Shown here piece after piece: positions 52,081 to 63,751 of a stretch of DNA of 64,000 nucleotides. This DNA is from Apostichopus japonicus (Eukaryota; Echinodermata; Holothuroidea; Aspidochirotida; Stichopodidae). Under the pieces are notes generated by a model. It saw nothing but the letters and a program-made list of their open reading frames with translations. It was not told the origin of the DNA and did not search any database. The DNA lies in assembly GCF_037975245.1 (NCBI RefSeq), contig NC_092562.1, positions 17,623,521 to 17,687,520 on the forward strand. The letters are read 5' to 3'. Position 1 is the first letter of the stretch; every line of letters begins with the position of its first letter. The position numbers were made by a program, and so were the translations under genes.

Positions 52081-53060
52081 GCCGATCTTTTACAGCAAGT
52101 GCCTATACGGGGAGCTGTAAGTATTAGTTAATCCATCTAATATCTCAGTCCATACAGTGGCGCGATGGCTTGGCGCACTGTACGAGCTGATGATCGAGAC
52201 TCTCTTTTGCATCCGTGGTTCGAACCCCGGGTGATGACGTCTTTTGCCGATCTTTTACAGCAAGTGCCTACACGGGGAGCTGTAAGTATTAGTTAATCCA
52301 CCTAATATCTCAGTCCATACAGTGGCGCGATGGCTTGGCGCACTGTACGAGCTGATGATCGAGACTCTCTTTTGCATCCGTGGTTCGAACCCCGGGTGAT
52401 GACGTCTTTTGCCGATCTTTTACAGCAAGTGCCTACAAGGGGAGCTGTAAGTATTAGTTAATCCACCTAATATCTCAGTCCATACAGTGGCGCGATGGCT
52501 TGGCGCACTGTACGAACTGATGATCGAGACTCTCTTTTGCATCCGTGGTTCGAACCCCGGGTGATGACGTCTTTTGCCGATCTTTTACAGCAAGTGCCTA
52601 CACGGGGAGCTGTAAGTATTAGTTAATCCACCTAATATCTCAGTCCATACAGTGGCGCGATGGCTTGGCGCACTGTACGAGCTGATGATCGAGACTCTCT
52701 TTTGCATCCGTGGTTCGAACCCCGGGTGATGACGTCTTTTACAGCAAATGCCTACACGGGGAGCTGTAAGTATTAGTTAATCCACCTAATATCTCAGTCC
52801 ATACAGTGGCGCGATGGCTTGGCGCACTGTACGAGCTGATGATCGAGACTCTCTTTTGCATCCGTGGTTCGAACCCCGGGTGATGACGTCTTTTGCCGAT
52901 CTTTTACAGCAAGTGCCTACACGGGGAGCTGTAAGTATTAGTTAATCCACCTAATATCTCAGTCCATACAGTGGCGCGATGGCTTGGCGCACTGTACGAG
53001 CTGATGATCGAGACTCTCTTTTGCATCCGTGGTTCGAACCCCGGGTGATGACGTCTTTTG

Positions 53061-56000
53061 CCGATCATTTACAGCAAATGCCTACACGGGGAGCTGTAAG
53101 TATTAGTTAATCCACCTAATATCTCAGTCCATACAGTGGCGCGATGGCTTGGCGCACTGTACGAGCTGATGATCGAGACTCTCTTTTGCATCCGTGGTTC
53201 GAACCCCGGGTGATGACGTCTTTTGCCGATCTTTTACAGCAAGTGCCTACACGGGGAGCTGTAAGTATTAGTTAATCCACCTAATATCTCAGTCCATACA
53301 GTGGCGCGATGGCTTGGCGCACTGTACGAGCTGATGATCGAGACTCTCTTTTGCATCCGTGGTTCGAACCCCGGGTGATGACGTCTTTTACAGCAAGTGC
53401 CTACACGGGGAGCTGTAAGTATTAGTTAATCCACCTAATATCTCAGTCCATACAGTGGCGCGATGGCTTGGCGCACTGTACGAGCTGATGATCGAGACTC
53501 TCTTTTGCATCCGTGGTTCGAACCCCGGGTGATGACGTCTTTTGCCGATCTTTTACAGCAAGTGCCTACACGGGGAGCTGTAAGTATTAGTTAATCCACC
53601 TAATATCTCAGTCCATACAGTGGCGCGATGGCTTGGCGCACTGTACGAGTTGATGATCGAGACTCTCTTTTGCATCCGTGGTTCGAACCCCGGGTGATGA
53701 CGTCTTTTACAGCAAGTGCCTACACGGGGAGCTGTAAGTATTAGTTAATCCACCTAATATCTCAGTCCATACAGTGGCGCGATGGCTTGGCGCACTGTAC
53801 GAGCTGATGATCGAGACTCTCTTTTGCATCCGTGGTTCGAACCCCGGGTGATGACGTCTTTTGCCGATCTTTTACAGCAAGTGCCTACACGGGAAGCTGT
53901 AAGTATTAGTTAATCCATCTAATATCTCAGTCCATACAGTGGCGCGATGGCTTGGCGCACTGTACGAGCTGATGATCGAGACTCTCTTTTGCATCCGTGG
54001 TTCGAACCCCGGGTGATGACGTCTTTTGCCGATCTTTTACAGCAAGTGCCTACAAGGGGAGCTGTAAGTATTAGTTAATCCACCTAATATCTCAGTCCAT
54101 ACAGTGGCGCGATGGCTTGGCGCACTGTACGAGCTGATGATCGAGACTCTCTTTTGCATCCGTGGTTCGAACCCCGGGTGATGACGTCCTTTGCCGATCT
54201 TTTACAGCAAGTGCCTACACGGGAAGCTGTAAGTATTAGTTAATCCACCTAATATCTCAGTCCATACAGTGGCGCGATGGCTTGGCGCACTGTACGAGCT
54301 GATGATCGAGACTCTCTTTTGCATCCGTGGTTCGAACCCCGGGTGATGACGTCTTTTGCCGATTTTTTACAGCAAGTGCCTACACGGGGAGCTGTAAGTA
54401 TTAGTTAATCCACCTAATATCTCAGTCCATACAGTGGCGCGATGGCTTGGCGCACTGTACGAGCTGATGATCGAGACTCTCTTTTGCATCCGTGGTTCGA
54501 ACCCCGGGTGATGACGTCTTTTACAGCAAATGCCTACACGGGGAGCTGTAAGTATTAGTTAATCCACCTAATATCTCAGTCCATACAGTGGCGCGATGGC
54601 TTGGCGCACTGTACGAGCTGATTATCGAGACTCTCTTTTGCATCCGTGGTTCGAACCCCGGGTGATGACGTCTTTTGCCGATCTTTTACAGCAAGTGCCT
54701 ACACGGGGAGCTGTAAGTTTTAGTTAATCCACCTAATATCTCAGTCCATACAGTGGCGCGATGGCTTGGCGCACTGTACGAGCTGATGATCGAGACTCTC
54801 TTTTGCATCCGTGGTTCGAACCCCGGGTGATGACGTCTTTTGCCGATCTTTTACAGCAAATGCCTACACGGGGAGCTGTAAGTATTAGTTAATCCACCTA
54901 ATATCTCAGTCCATACAGTGGCGCGATGGCTTGGCGCACTGTACGAGCTGATGATCGAGACTCTCTTTTGCATCCGTGGTTCGAACCCCGGGTGATGACG
55001 TCTTTTGCCGATGTTTTACAGCAAGTGCCTACACGGGGAGCTGTAAGTATTAGTTAATCCACCTAATATCTCAGTCCATACAGTGGAGCGATGGCTTGGC
55101 GCACTGTACGAGCTGATGATCGAGACTCTCTTTTGCATCCGTGGTTCGAACCCCGGGTGATGACGTCTTTTACAGCAAATGCCTACACGGGGAGCTGTAA
55201 GTATTAGTTAATCCACCTAATAACTCAGTCCATACAGTGGCGCGATAGCTTGGCGCACTGTACGAGCTGATGATCGAGACTCTCTTTTGCATCCGTGGTT
55301 CGAACCCCGGGTGATGACGTCTTTTGCCGATCTTTTACAGCAAGTGCCTACACGGGGAGCTGTAAGTATTAGTTAATCCACCTAATATCTCAGTCCATAC
55401 AGTGGCGCGATGGCTTGGCGCACTGTACGGGCTCATGATCGAGACTCTCTTTTGCATCCGTGGTTCGAACCCCGGGTGATGACGTCTTTTGCCGATCTTT
55501 TACAGCAAGTGCCTACACGGGGAGCTGTAAGTATTAGTTAATCCACCTAATATCTCAGTCCATACAGTGGCGCGATGGCTTGGCGCACTGTACGATCTGA
55601 TTATCGAGACTCTCTTTTGCATCCGTGGTTCGAACCCCGGGTGATGACGTCTTTTGCCGATCTTTTACAGCAAGTGCCTACACGGGGAGCTGTAAGTATT
55701 AGTTAATCCACCTAATATCTCAGTCCATACAGTGGCGCGATGGCTTGGCGCACTGTACGAGCTGATGATCGAGACTCTCTTTTGCATCCGTGGTTCGAAC
55801 CCCGGGTGATGACGTCTTTTACAGCAAGTGCCTACACGGGGAGCTGTAAGTATTAGTTAATCCACCTAATATCTCAGTCCATACAGTGGCGCGATGGCTT
55901 GGCGCACTGTACGAGCTGATGATCGAGACTCTCTTTTGCATCCGTGGTTCGAACCCCGGGTGATGACGTCTTTTGCCGATCTTTTACAGCAAGTGCCTAC

Positions 56001-59000
56001 ACGGGAAGCTGTAAGTATTAGTTAATCCACCTAATATCTCAGTCCATACAGTGGCGCGATGGCTTGGCGCACTGTACGAGCTGATGATCGAGACTCTCTT
56101 TTGCATCCGTGGTTCGAACCCCGGGTGATGACGTCTTTTACAGCAAATGCCTACACGGGGAGCTGTAAGTATTAGTTAATCCACCTAATATCTCAGTCCA
56201 TACAGTGGCGCGATGGCTTGGCGCACTGTACGAGCTGATGATCGAGACTCTCTTTTGCATCCGTGGTTCGAACCCCGGGTGATGACGTCTTTTGCCGATC
56301 TTTTACAGCAAGTGCCTACACGGGGAGCTGTAAGTATTAGTTAATCCACCTAATATCTCAGTCCATACAGTGGCGCGATGGCTTGGCGTACTGTACGAGC
56401 TGATGATCGAGACTCTCTTTTGCATCCGTGGTTCGAACCCCGGGTGATGACGTCTTTTGCCGATCTTTTACAGCAAGTGCCTACACGGGGAGCTGTAAGT
56501 ATTAGTTAATCCACCTAATATCTCAGTCCATACAGTGGCGCGATGGCTTGGCGCACTGTACGAGCTGATGATCGAGACTCTCTTTTGCATCCGTGGTTCG
56601 AACCCCGGGTGATGACGTCTTTTGCCGATCTTTTACAGCAAGTGCCTACACGGGGAGCTGTAAGTATTAGTTAATCCACCTAATATCTCAGTCCATACAG
56701 TGGCGCGATGGCTTGGCGCACTGTACGAGCTGATGATCGAGACTCTCTTTTGCATCCGTGGTTCGAACCCCGGGTGATGACGTCTTTTACAGCAAATGCC
56801 TACACGGGGAGCTGTAAGTATTAGTTAATCCACCTAATATCTCAGTCCATACGGTGGCGCGATGGCTTGGCGCACTGTACGAGCTGATGATCGAGACTCT
56901 CTTTTGCATCCGTGGTTCGAACCCCGGGTGATGACGTCTTTTGCCGATCTTTTACAGCAAGTGCCTACACGGGGAGCTGTAAGTATTAGTTAATCGACCT
57001 AATATCTCAGTCCATACAGTGGCGCGATGGCTTGGCGCACTGTACGAGCTGATTATCGAGACTCTCTTTTGCATCCGTGGTTCGAACCCCGGGTGATGAC
57101 GTCTTTTGCCGATCTTTTACAGCAAGTGCCTACACGTGGAGCTGTAAGTATTAGTTAATCCACCTAATATCTCAGTCCATACAGTGGCGCGATGGCTTGG
57201 CGCACTGTACGAGCTGATGATCGAGACTCTCTTTTGCATCCGTGGTTCGAACCCCGGGTGATGACGTCTTTTACCGATCTTTTACAGCAAGTGCCTACAC
57301 GGGGAGCTGTAAGTATTAGTTAATCCACCTAATATCTCAGTCCATACAGTGGCGCGATGGCTTGGCGCACTGTACGAGCTGATGATCGAGACTCTCTTTT
57401 GCATCCGTGGTTCTAACCCCGGGTGATGACGTCTTTTGCCGATCTTTTACAGCAAGTGCCTACACGTGGAGCTGTAAGTATTAGTTAATCCACCTAATAT
57501 CTCAGTCCATACAGTGGCGCGATGGCTTGGCGCACTGTACGAGCTGATGATCGAGACTCTCTTTTGCATCCGTGGTTCGAACCCCGGGTGATGACGTCTT
57601 TTACAGCAAATGCCTACACGGGGAGCTGTAAGTATTAGTTAATCCACCTAATATCTCAGTCCATACAGTGGCGCGATGGCTTGGCGCACTGTACGAGCTG
57701 ATTATCGAGACTCTCTTTTGCATCCGTGGTTCGAACCCCGGGTGATGACGTCTTTTGCCGATCTTTTACAGCAAGTGCCTACACGGGGAGCTGTAAGTAT
57801 TAGTTAATCCACCTAATATCTCAGTCCATACAGTGGCGCGATGGCTTGGCGCACTGTACGAGCTGATGATCGAGACTCTCTTTTGCATCCGTGGTTCGAA
57901 CCCCGGGTGATGACGTCTTCTGCCGATCATTTACAGCAAATGCCTACACGGGGAGCTGTAAGTATTAGTTAATCCACCTAATATCTCAGTCCATACAGAG
58001 GCGCGATGGCTTGGCGCACTGTACGAGCTGATGATCGAGACTCTCTTTTGCATCCGTGGTTCGAACCCCGGGTGATGACGTCTTTTGCCGATCTTTTACA
58101 GCAAGTGCCTACACGGGGAGCTGTAAGTATTAGTTAATCCACCTAATATCTCAGTCCATACAGTGGCGCGATGGCTTGGCGCACTGTACGAGCTGATGAT
58201 CGAGACTCTCTTTTGCATCCGTGGTTCGAACCCCGGGTGATGACGTCTTTTACAGCAAGTGCCTACACGGGGAGCTGTAAGTATTAGTTAATCCACCTAA
58301 TATCTCAGTCCATACAGTGGCGCGATGGCTTGGCGCACTGTACGAGCTGATGATCGAGACTCTCTTTTGCATCCGTGGTTCGAACCCCGGGTGATGACGT
58401 CTTTTACAGCAAGTGCCTACAAGGGGAGCTGTAAGTATTAGTTAATCCACCTAATATCTCAGTCCATACAGTGGCGCGATGGCTTGGCGCACTGTACGAG
58501 CTGATGATCGAGACTCTCTTTTGCATCCGTGGTTCGAACCCCGGGTGATGACGTCTTTTGCCGATCTTTTACAGCAAGTGCCTACACGAGAAGCTTTAAG
58601 TATTAGTTAATCCACCTAATATCTCAGTCCATACAGTGGCGCGATGGCTTGGCGCACTGTACGAGCTGATGATCGAGACTCTCTTTTGCATCCGTGGTTC
58701 GAACCCCGGGTGATGACGTCTTTTACAGCAAGTGCCTACACGGGGAGCTGTAAGTATTAGTTAATCCACCTAATATCTCAGTCCATACAGTGGCGCGATG
58801 GCTTGGCGCACTGTACGAGCTGATGATCGAGACTCTCTTTTGCATCCGTGGTTCGAACCCCGGGTGATGACGTCTTTTACAGCAAATGCCTACACGGGGA
58901 GCTGTAAGTATTAGTTAATCCACCTAATATCTCAGTCCATACAGTGGCGCGATGGCTTGGCGCACTGTACGAGCTGATGATCGAGACTCTCTTTTGCATC

Positions 59001-60177
59001 CGTGGTTCGAACCCCGGGTGATGACGTCTTTTGCCGATCTTTTACAGCAAGTGCCTACACGGGGAGCTGTAAGTATTAGTTAATCCACCTAATATCTCAG
59101 TCCATACAGTGGCGCGATGGCTTGGCGCACTGTACGAGCTGATGATCGAGACTCTCTTTTGCATCCGTGGTTCGAACCCCGGGTGATGACGTCTTTTGCC
59201 GATCTTTTACAGCAAGTGCCTACACGGGGAGCTGTAAGTATTAGTTAATCCACCTAATATCTCAGTCCATACAGTGGCGCGATGGCTTGGCGCACTGTAC
59301 GAGCTGATGATCGAGACTCTCTTTTGCATCCGTGGTTCGAACCCCGGGTGATGACGTCTTTTGCCGATCTTTTACAGCAAGTGCATACACGGGGAGCTGT
59401 AAGTATTAGTTAATCCACCTAATATCTCAGTCCATACAGTGGCGCGATGGCTTGGCGCACTGTACGAGCTGATGATCGAGACTCTCTTTTGCATCCGTGG
59501 TTCGAACCCCGGGTGATGACGTCTTTTGCCGATCTTTTACAGCAAGTGCCTACAAGGGGAGCTGTAAGTATTAGTTAATCCACCTAATATCTCAGTCCAT
59601 ACAGTGGCGCGATGGCTTGGCGCACTGTGCGAGCTGATGATCGAGACTCTCTTTTGCATCCGTGGTTCGAACCCCGGGTGATGACGTCTTTTACCGATCT
59701 TTTACAGCAAGTGCCTACACGGGGAGCTGTAAGTATTAGTTAATCCACCTAATATCTCAGTCCATACAGTGGCGCGATGGCTTGGCGCACTGTACGAGCT
59801 GATGATCGAGACTCTCTTTTGCATCCGTGGTTCGAACCCCGGGTGATGACGTCTTTTACAGCAAATGCCTACACGGGGAGCTGTAAGTATTAGTTAATCC
59901 ACCTAATATCTCAGTCCATACAGTGGCGCGATGGCTTGGCGCACTGTACGAGCTGATGATCGAGACTCTCTTTTGCATCCGTGGTTCGAACCCCGGGTGA
60001 TGACGTCTTTTGCCGATCTTTTACAGCAAGTGCCTACACGGGGAGCTGTAAGTATTAGTTAATCCACCTAATATCTCAGTCCATACAGTGACGCGATGGC
60101 TTGGCGCACTGTACGAGCTGATGATCGAGACTCTCTTTTGCATCCGTGGTTCGAACCCCGGGTGATGACGTCTTTTG
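53061..60177 (+). repeat. 7117-bp higher-order repeat, complete unit of 44 monomers
   Basis: The unit is defined from the marker CCGATCATTT at 53061 to its recurrence at 60178. Counting boundaries gives 44 monomers, 31 L and 13 S, which sums exactly to 7117 bp. Shared markers all lie 7117 bp apart: CACGGGAAGC (53884/61001), CTGTAAGTTT (54711/61828), CAGTGGAGCG (55081/62198), TAACTCAGTC (55221/62338), CACTGTACGG (55421/62538) and ACGGTGG (56851/63968). Homology extends left of 53061: GCCTACAAGG at 52431 matches 59548, and the limit lies near 52.0 kb. Few private base changes separate the copies, for example T at 53650. Confidence 0.92.
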
Positions 60178-60818
60178 CCGATCATTTACAGCAAATGCCT
60201 ACACGGGGAGCTGTAAGTATTAGTTAATCCACCTAATATCTCAGTCCATACAGTGGCGCGATGGCTTGGCGCACTGTACGAGCTGATGATCGAGACTCTC
60301 TTTTGCATCCGTGGTTCGAACCCCGGGTGATGACGTCTTTTGCCGATCTTTTACAGCAAGTGCCTACACGGGGAGCTGTAAGTATTAGTTAATCCACCTA
60401 ATATCTCAGTCCATACAGTGGCGCGATGGCTTGGCGCACTGTACGAGCTGATGATCGAGACTCTCTTTTGCATCCGTGGTTCGAACCCCGGGTGATGACG
60501 TCTTTTACAGCAAGTGCCTACACGGGGAGCTGTAAGTATTAGTTAATCCACCTAATATCTCAGTCCATACAGTGGCGCGATGGCTTGGCGCACTGTACGA
60601 GCTGATGATCGAGACTCTCTTTTGCATCCGTGGTTCGAACCCCGGGTGATGACGTCTTTTGCCGATCTTTTACAGCAAGTGCCTACACGGGGAGCTGTAA
60701 GTATTAGTTAATCCACCTAATATCTCAGTCCATACAGTGGCGCGATGGCTTGGCGCACTGTACGAGCTGATGATCGAGACTCTCTTTTGCATCCGTGGTT
60801 CGAACCCCGGGTGATGAC

Positions 60819-60972
60819 GTCTTTTACAGCAAGTGCCTACACGGGGAGCTGTAAGTATTAGTTAATCCACCTAATATCTCAGTCCATACAGTGGCGCGAT
60901 GGCTTGGCGCACTGTACGAGCTGATGATCGAGACTCTCTTTTGCATCCGTGGTTCGAACCCCGGGTGATGAC
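60819..60972 (+). repeat. Exemplar short (S) monomer, 154 bp, consensus
   Basis: This unit equals the L monomer except that 11 bp (GCCGATCTTTT) are absent, so GTCTTTT runs straight into ACAGC. In L units the segment is bounded by two copies of TCTTTT, so S is what a single slippage or recombination deletion between those hexamers would give. The reverse, a gain in L, is formally possible. S units are interspersed with L units through the window, and many carry CAAATGCC instead of CAAGTGCC downstream. Their position relative to L units is conserved within higher-order repeats. Confidence 0.97.
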
Positions 60973-63580
60973 GTCTTTTGCCGATCTTTTACAGCAAGTG
61001 CCTACACGGGAAGCTGTAAGTATTAGTTAATCCACCTAATATCTCAGTCCATACAGTGGCGCGATGGCTTGGCGCACTGTACGAGCTGATGATCGAGACT
61101 CTCTTTTGCATCCGTGGTTCGAACCCCGGGTGATGACGTCTTTTGCCGATCTTTTACAGCAAGTGCCTACAAGGGGAGCTGTAAGTATTAGTTAATCCAC
61201 CTAATATCTCAGTCCATACAGTGGCGCGATGGCTTGGCGCACTGTACGAGCTGATGATCGAGACTCTCTTTTGCATCCGTGGTTCGAACCCCGGGTGATG
61301 ACGTCTTTTGCCGATCTTTTACAGCAAGTGCCTACACGGGAAGCTGTAAGTATTAGTTAATCCACCTAATATCTCAGTCCATACAGTGGCGCGATGGCTT
61401 GGCGCACTGTACGAGCTGATGATCGAGACTCTCTTTTGCATCCGTGGTTCGAACCCCGGGTGATGACGTCTTTTGCCGATTTTTTACAGCAAGTGCCTAC
61501 ACGGGGAGCTGTAAGTATTAGTTAATCCACCTAATATCTCAGTCCATACAGTGGCGCGATGGCTTGGCGCACTGTACGAGCTGATGATCGAGACTCTCTT
61601 TTGCATCCGTGGTTCGAACCCCGGGTGATGACGTCTTTTACAGCAAATGCCTACACGGGGAGCTGTAAGTATTAGTTAATCCACCTAATATCTCAGTCCA
61701 TACAGTGGCGCGATGGCTTGGCGCACTGTACGAGCTGATTATCGAGACTCTCTTTTGCATCCGTGGTTCGAACCCCGGGTGATGACGTCTTTTGCCGATC
61801 TTTTACAGCAAGTGCCTACACGGGGAGCTGTAAGTTTTAGTTAATCCACCTAATATCTCAGTCCATACAGTGGCGCGATGGCTTGGCGCACTGTACGATC
61901 TGATGATCGAGACTCTCTTTTGCATCCGTGGTTCGAACCCCGGGTGATGACGTCTTTTGCCGATCTTTTACAGCAAATGCCTACACGGGGAGCTGTAAGT
62001 ATTAGTTAATCCACCTAATATCTCAGTCCATACAGTGGCGCGATGGCTTGGCGCACTGTACGAGCTGATGATCGAGACTCTCTTTTGCATCCGTGGTTCG
62101 AACCCCGGGTGATGACGTCTTTTGCCGATGTTTTACAGCAAGTGCCTACACGGGGAGCTGTAAGTATTAGTTAATCCACCTAATATCTCAGTCCATACAG
62201 TGGAGCGATGGCTTGGCGCACTGTACGAGCTGATGATCGAGACTCTCTTTTGCATCCGTGGTTCGAACCCCGGGTGATGACGTCTTTTACAGCAAATGCC
62301 TACACGGGGAGCTGTAAGTATTAGTTAATCCACCTAATAACTCAGTCCATACAGTGGCGCGATAGCTTGGCGCACTGTACGAGCTGATGATCGAGACTCT
62401 CTTTTGCATCAGTGGTTCGAACCCCGGGTGATGACGTCTTTTGCCGATCTTTTACAGCAAGTGCCTACACGGGGAGCTGTAAGTATTAGTTAATCCACCT
62501 AATATCTCAGTCCATACAGTGGCGCGATGGCTTGGCGCACTGTACGGGCTCATGATCGAGACTCTCTTTTGCATCCGTGGTTCGAACCCCGGGTGATGAC
62601 GTCTTTTGCCGATCTTTTACAGCAAGTGCCTACACGGGGAGCTGTAAGTATTAGTTAATCCACCTAATATCTCAGTCCATACAGTGGCGCGATGGCTTGG
62701 CGCACTGTACGATCTGATTATCGAGACTCTCTTTTGCATCCGTGGTTCGAACCCCGGGTGATGACGTCTTTTGCCGATCTTTTACAGCAAGTGCCTACAC
62801 GGGGAGCTGTAAGTATTAGTTAATCCACCTAATATCTCAGTCCATACAGTGGCGCGATGGCTTGGCGCACTGTACGAGCTGATGATCGAGACTCTCTTTT
62901 GCATCCGTGGTTCGAACCCCGGGTGATGACGTCTTTTACAGCAAGTGCCTACACGGGGAGCTGTAAGTATTAGTTAATCCACCTAATATCTCAGTCCATA
63001 CAGTGGCGCGATGGCTTGGCGCACTGTACGAGCTGATGATCGAGACTCTCTTTTGCATCCGTGGTTCGAACCCCGGGTGATGACGTCTTTTGCCGATCTT
63101 TTACAGCAAGTGCCTACACGGGAAGCTGTAAGTATTAGTTAATCCACCTAATATCTCAGTCCATACAGTGGCGCGATGGCTTGGCGCACTGTACGAGCTG
63201 ATGATCGAGACTCTCTTTTGCATCCGTGGTTCGAACCCCGGGTGATGACGTCTTTTACAGCAAATGCCTACACGGGGAGCTGTAAGTATTAGTTAATCCA
63301 CCTAATATCTCAGTCCATACAGTGGCGCGATGGCTTGGCGCACTGTACGAGCTGATGATCGAGACTCTCTTTTGCATCCGTGGTTCGAACCCCGGGTGAT
63401 GACGTCTTTTGCCGATCTTTTACAGCAAGTGCCTACACGGGGAGCTGTAAGTATTAGTTAATCCACCTAATATCTCAGTCCATACAGTGGCGCGATGGCT
63501 TGGCGTACTGTACGAGCTGATGATCGAGACTCTCTTTTGCATCCGTGGTTCGAACCCCGGGTGATGACGTCTTTTGCCGA

Positions 63581-63619
63581 TCTTTTACAGCAAGTGCCTA
63601 CACGGGGAGCTGTAAGTAT
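63581..63619 (+). other. Splice-site-like pair flanking a 21-nt segment, exemplar
   Basis: TCTTTTACAG at 63581-63590 has the form of a 3' splice site (pyrimidine tract plus CAG). GTAAGTAT at 63612-63619 is fully complementary to the 5' end of U1 snRNA. Between them lie 21 nt (63591-63611), open in all three frames. From one donor to the next acceptor is 144 nt in L units and 133 nt in S units. CTAAT inside the interval resembles a branch-point core. Whether any transcript is spliced here is unknown, and the resemblance may be chance. Confidence 0.25.
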
Positions 63620-63637
63620 TAGTTAATCCACCTAATA
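63617..63637. other. Inverted repeat TATTAG/CTAATA (6-bp stem, 9-nt loop), exemplar
   Basis: TATTAG at 63617-63622 is the exact reverse complement of CTAATA at 63632-63637, separated by nine bases. It lies ten bases upstream of the longer D-arm dyad, so each monomer carries two adjacent dyads, each with a 9-nt loop. Some monomers break it (CCCAATATC near 1339, 4232, 5838, 8572 and 9385; TAATGTC near 29940). Confidence 0.65.
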
Positions 63638-63647
63638 TCTCAGTCCA

Positions 63648-63677
63648 TACAGTGGCGCGATGGCTTGGCGCACTGTA
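63648..63677. other. Inverted repeat (10-bp stem, 9-nt loop) over the D-arm/A-box, exemplar
   Basis: The left arm TACAGTGGCGC pairs with the right arm GCGCACTGTA to give ten base pairs with one bulged G and the loop GATGGCTTG. The inner four pairs are the tRNA-like D-stem; the outer six extend it. The dyad recurs in nearly every monomer except the deleted ones near 38650 and 46512. As single-stranded DNA or RNA it should fold into a hairpin. A role in chromatin or recombination is only possible. Confidence 0.75.
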
Positions 63678-63722
63678 CGAGCTGATGATCGAGACTCTCT
63701 TTTGCATCCGTGGTTCGAACCC
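63653..63722 (+). promoter_or_regulatory. tRNA-like type 2 Pol III internal promoter (A-box and B-box), exemplar
   Basis: TGGCGCGATGG at 63653-63663 resembles the eukaryotic A-box (TRGCNNAGYNGG) with AG changed to GA. GGTTCGAACCC at 63712-63722 fits the B-box core GWTCRANNC fully. In tRNA terms, T8 and G9 are followed by GCGC, a 9-nt loop containing GG, then GCGC and A26, so the D-stem has four perfect pairs. The T-loop is TTCGAAC. The T-stem pairs only partly, the acceptor stem does not pair, and the anticodon arm is decayed with about 48 nt between the boxes. This is the pattern of a tRNA-derived SINE rather than a functional tRNA. The motif pair recurs in nearly every monomer. Transcription is not shown, and a TTTT between the boxes (63700-63703) may stop Pol III early. 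Confidence 0.6.
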
Positions 63723-63736
63723 CGGGTGATGACGTC

Positions 63737-63751
63737 TTTTGCCGATCTTTT
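63737..63751 (+). terminator. Possible Pol III terminator, two TTTT runs downstream of the B-box
   Basis: TTTT occurs at 63737-63740, about 15 nt after the B-box ends, and again at 63748-63751. Pol III normally terminates at four or more T residues on the non-template strand. An RNA started upstream of the A-box would therefore end near the monomer boundary. S monomers keep only one of the two runs. The role is inferred from position only. Confidence 0.3.

Larger units (their letters stand above)
63569..63733 (+). repeat. Exemplar long (L) monomer, 165 bp, consensus
   Basis: This unit matches the apparent consensus at every position and is given as the type example. Counting from GTCTTTTGCC as position 1, it holds: pyrimidine/ACAG 13-22; donor-like GTAAGTAT 44-51; dyad TATTAG/CTAATA 49-69; dyad TACAGT..ACTGTA 80-109; A-box-like TGGCGCGATGG 85-95; internal TTTT 132-135; B-box GGTTCGAACCC 144-154; CCCGGG 153-158; and TGACGTC running into the next unit. 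Its length is exactly 55 codons, so a reading frame keeps phase between L units. It has 11 CpG dinucleotides. Confidence 0.97.

Noticed and set aside
63564-63576. CREB/ATF site TGACGTCT at each monomer boundary
   Set aside because: It matches TGACGTCA at seven of eight bases, but it is short, lies in a slippage-prone boundary and has no promoter context. It is noted as a monomer landmark only.
63712-63726. CENP-B box
   Set aside because: TTCG and CGGG are present in TTCGAACCCCGGG, but they are separated by five bases instead of seven and the required central A is missing. It does not meet the NTTCGNNNNANNCGGGN pattern.
63648-63740. Functional tRNA genes in tandem
   Set aside because: The D-arm and B-box are tRNA-like, but the acceptor arms do not pair, the T-stem pairs only partly and there is no proper anticodon arm. 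It is better read as a tRNA-derived relic.
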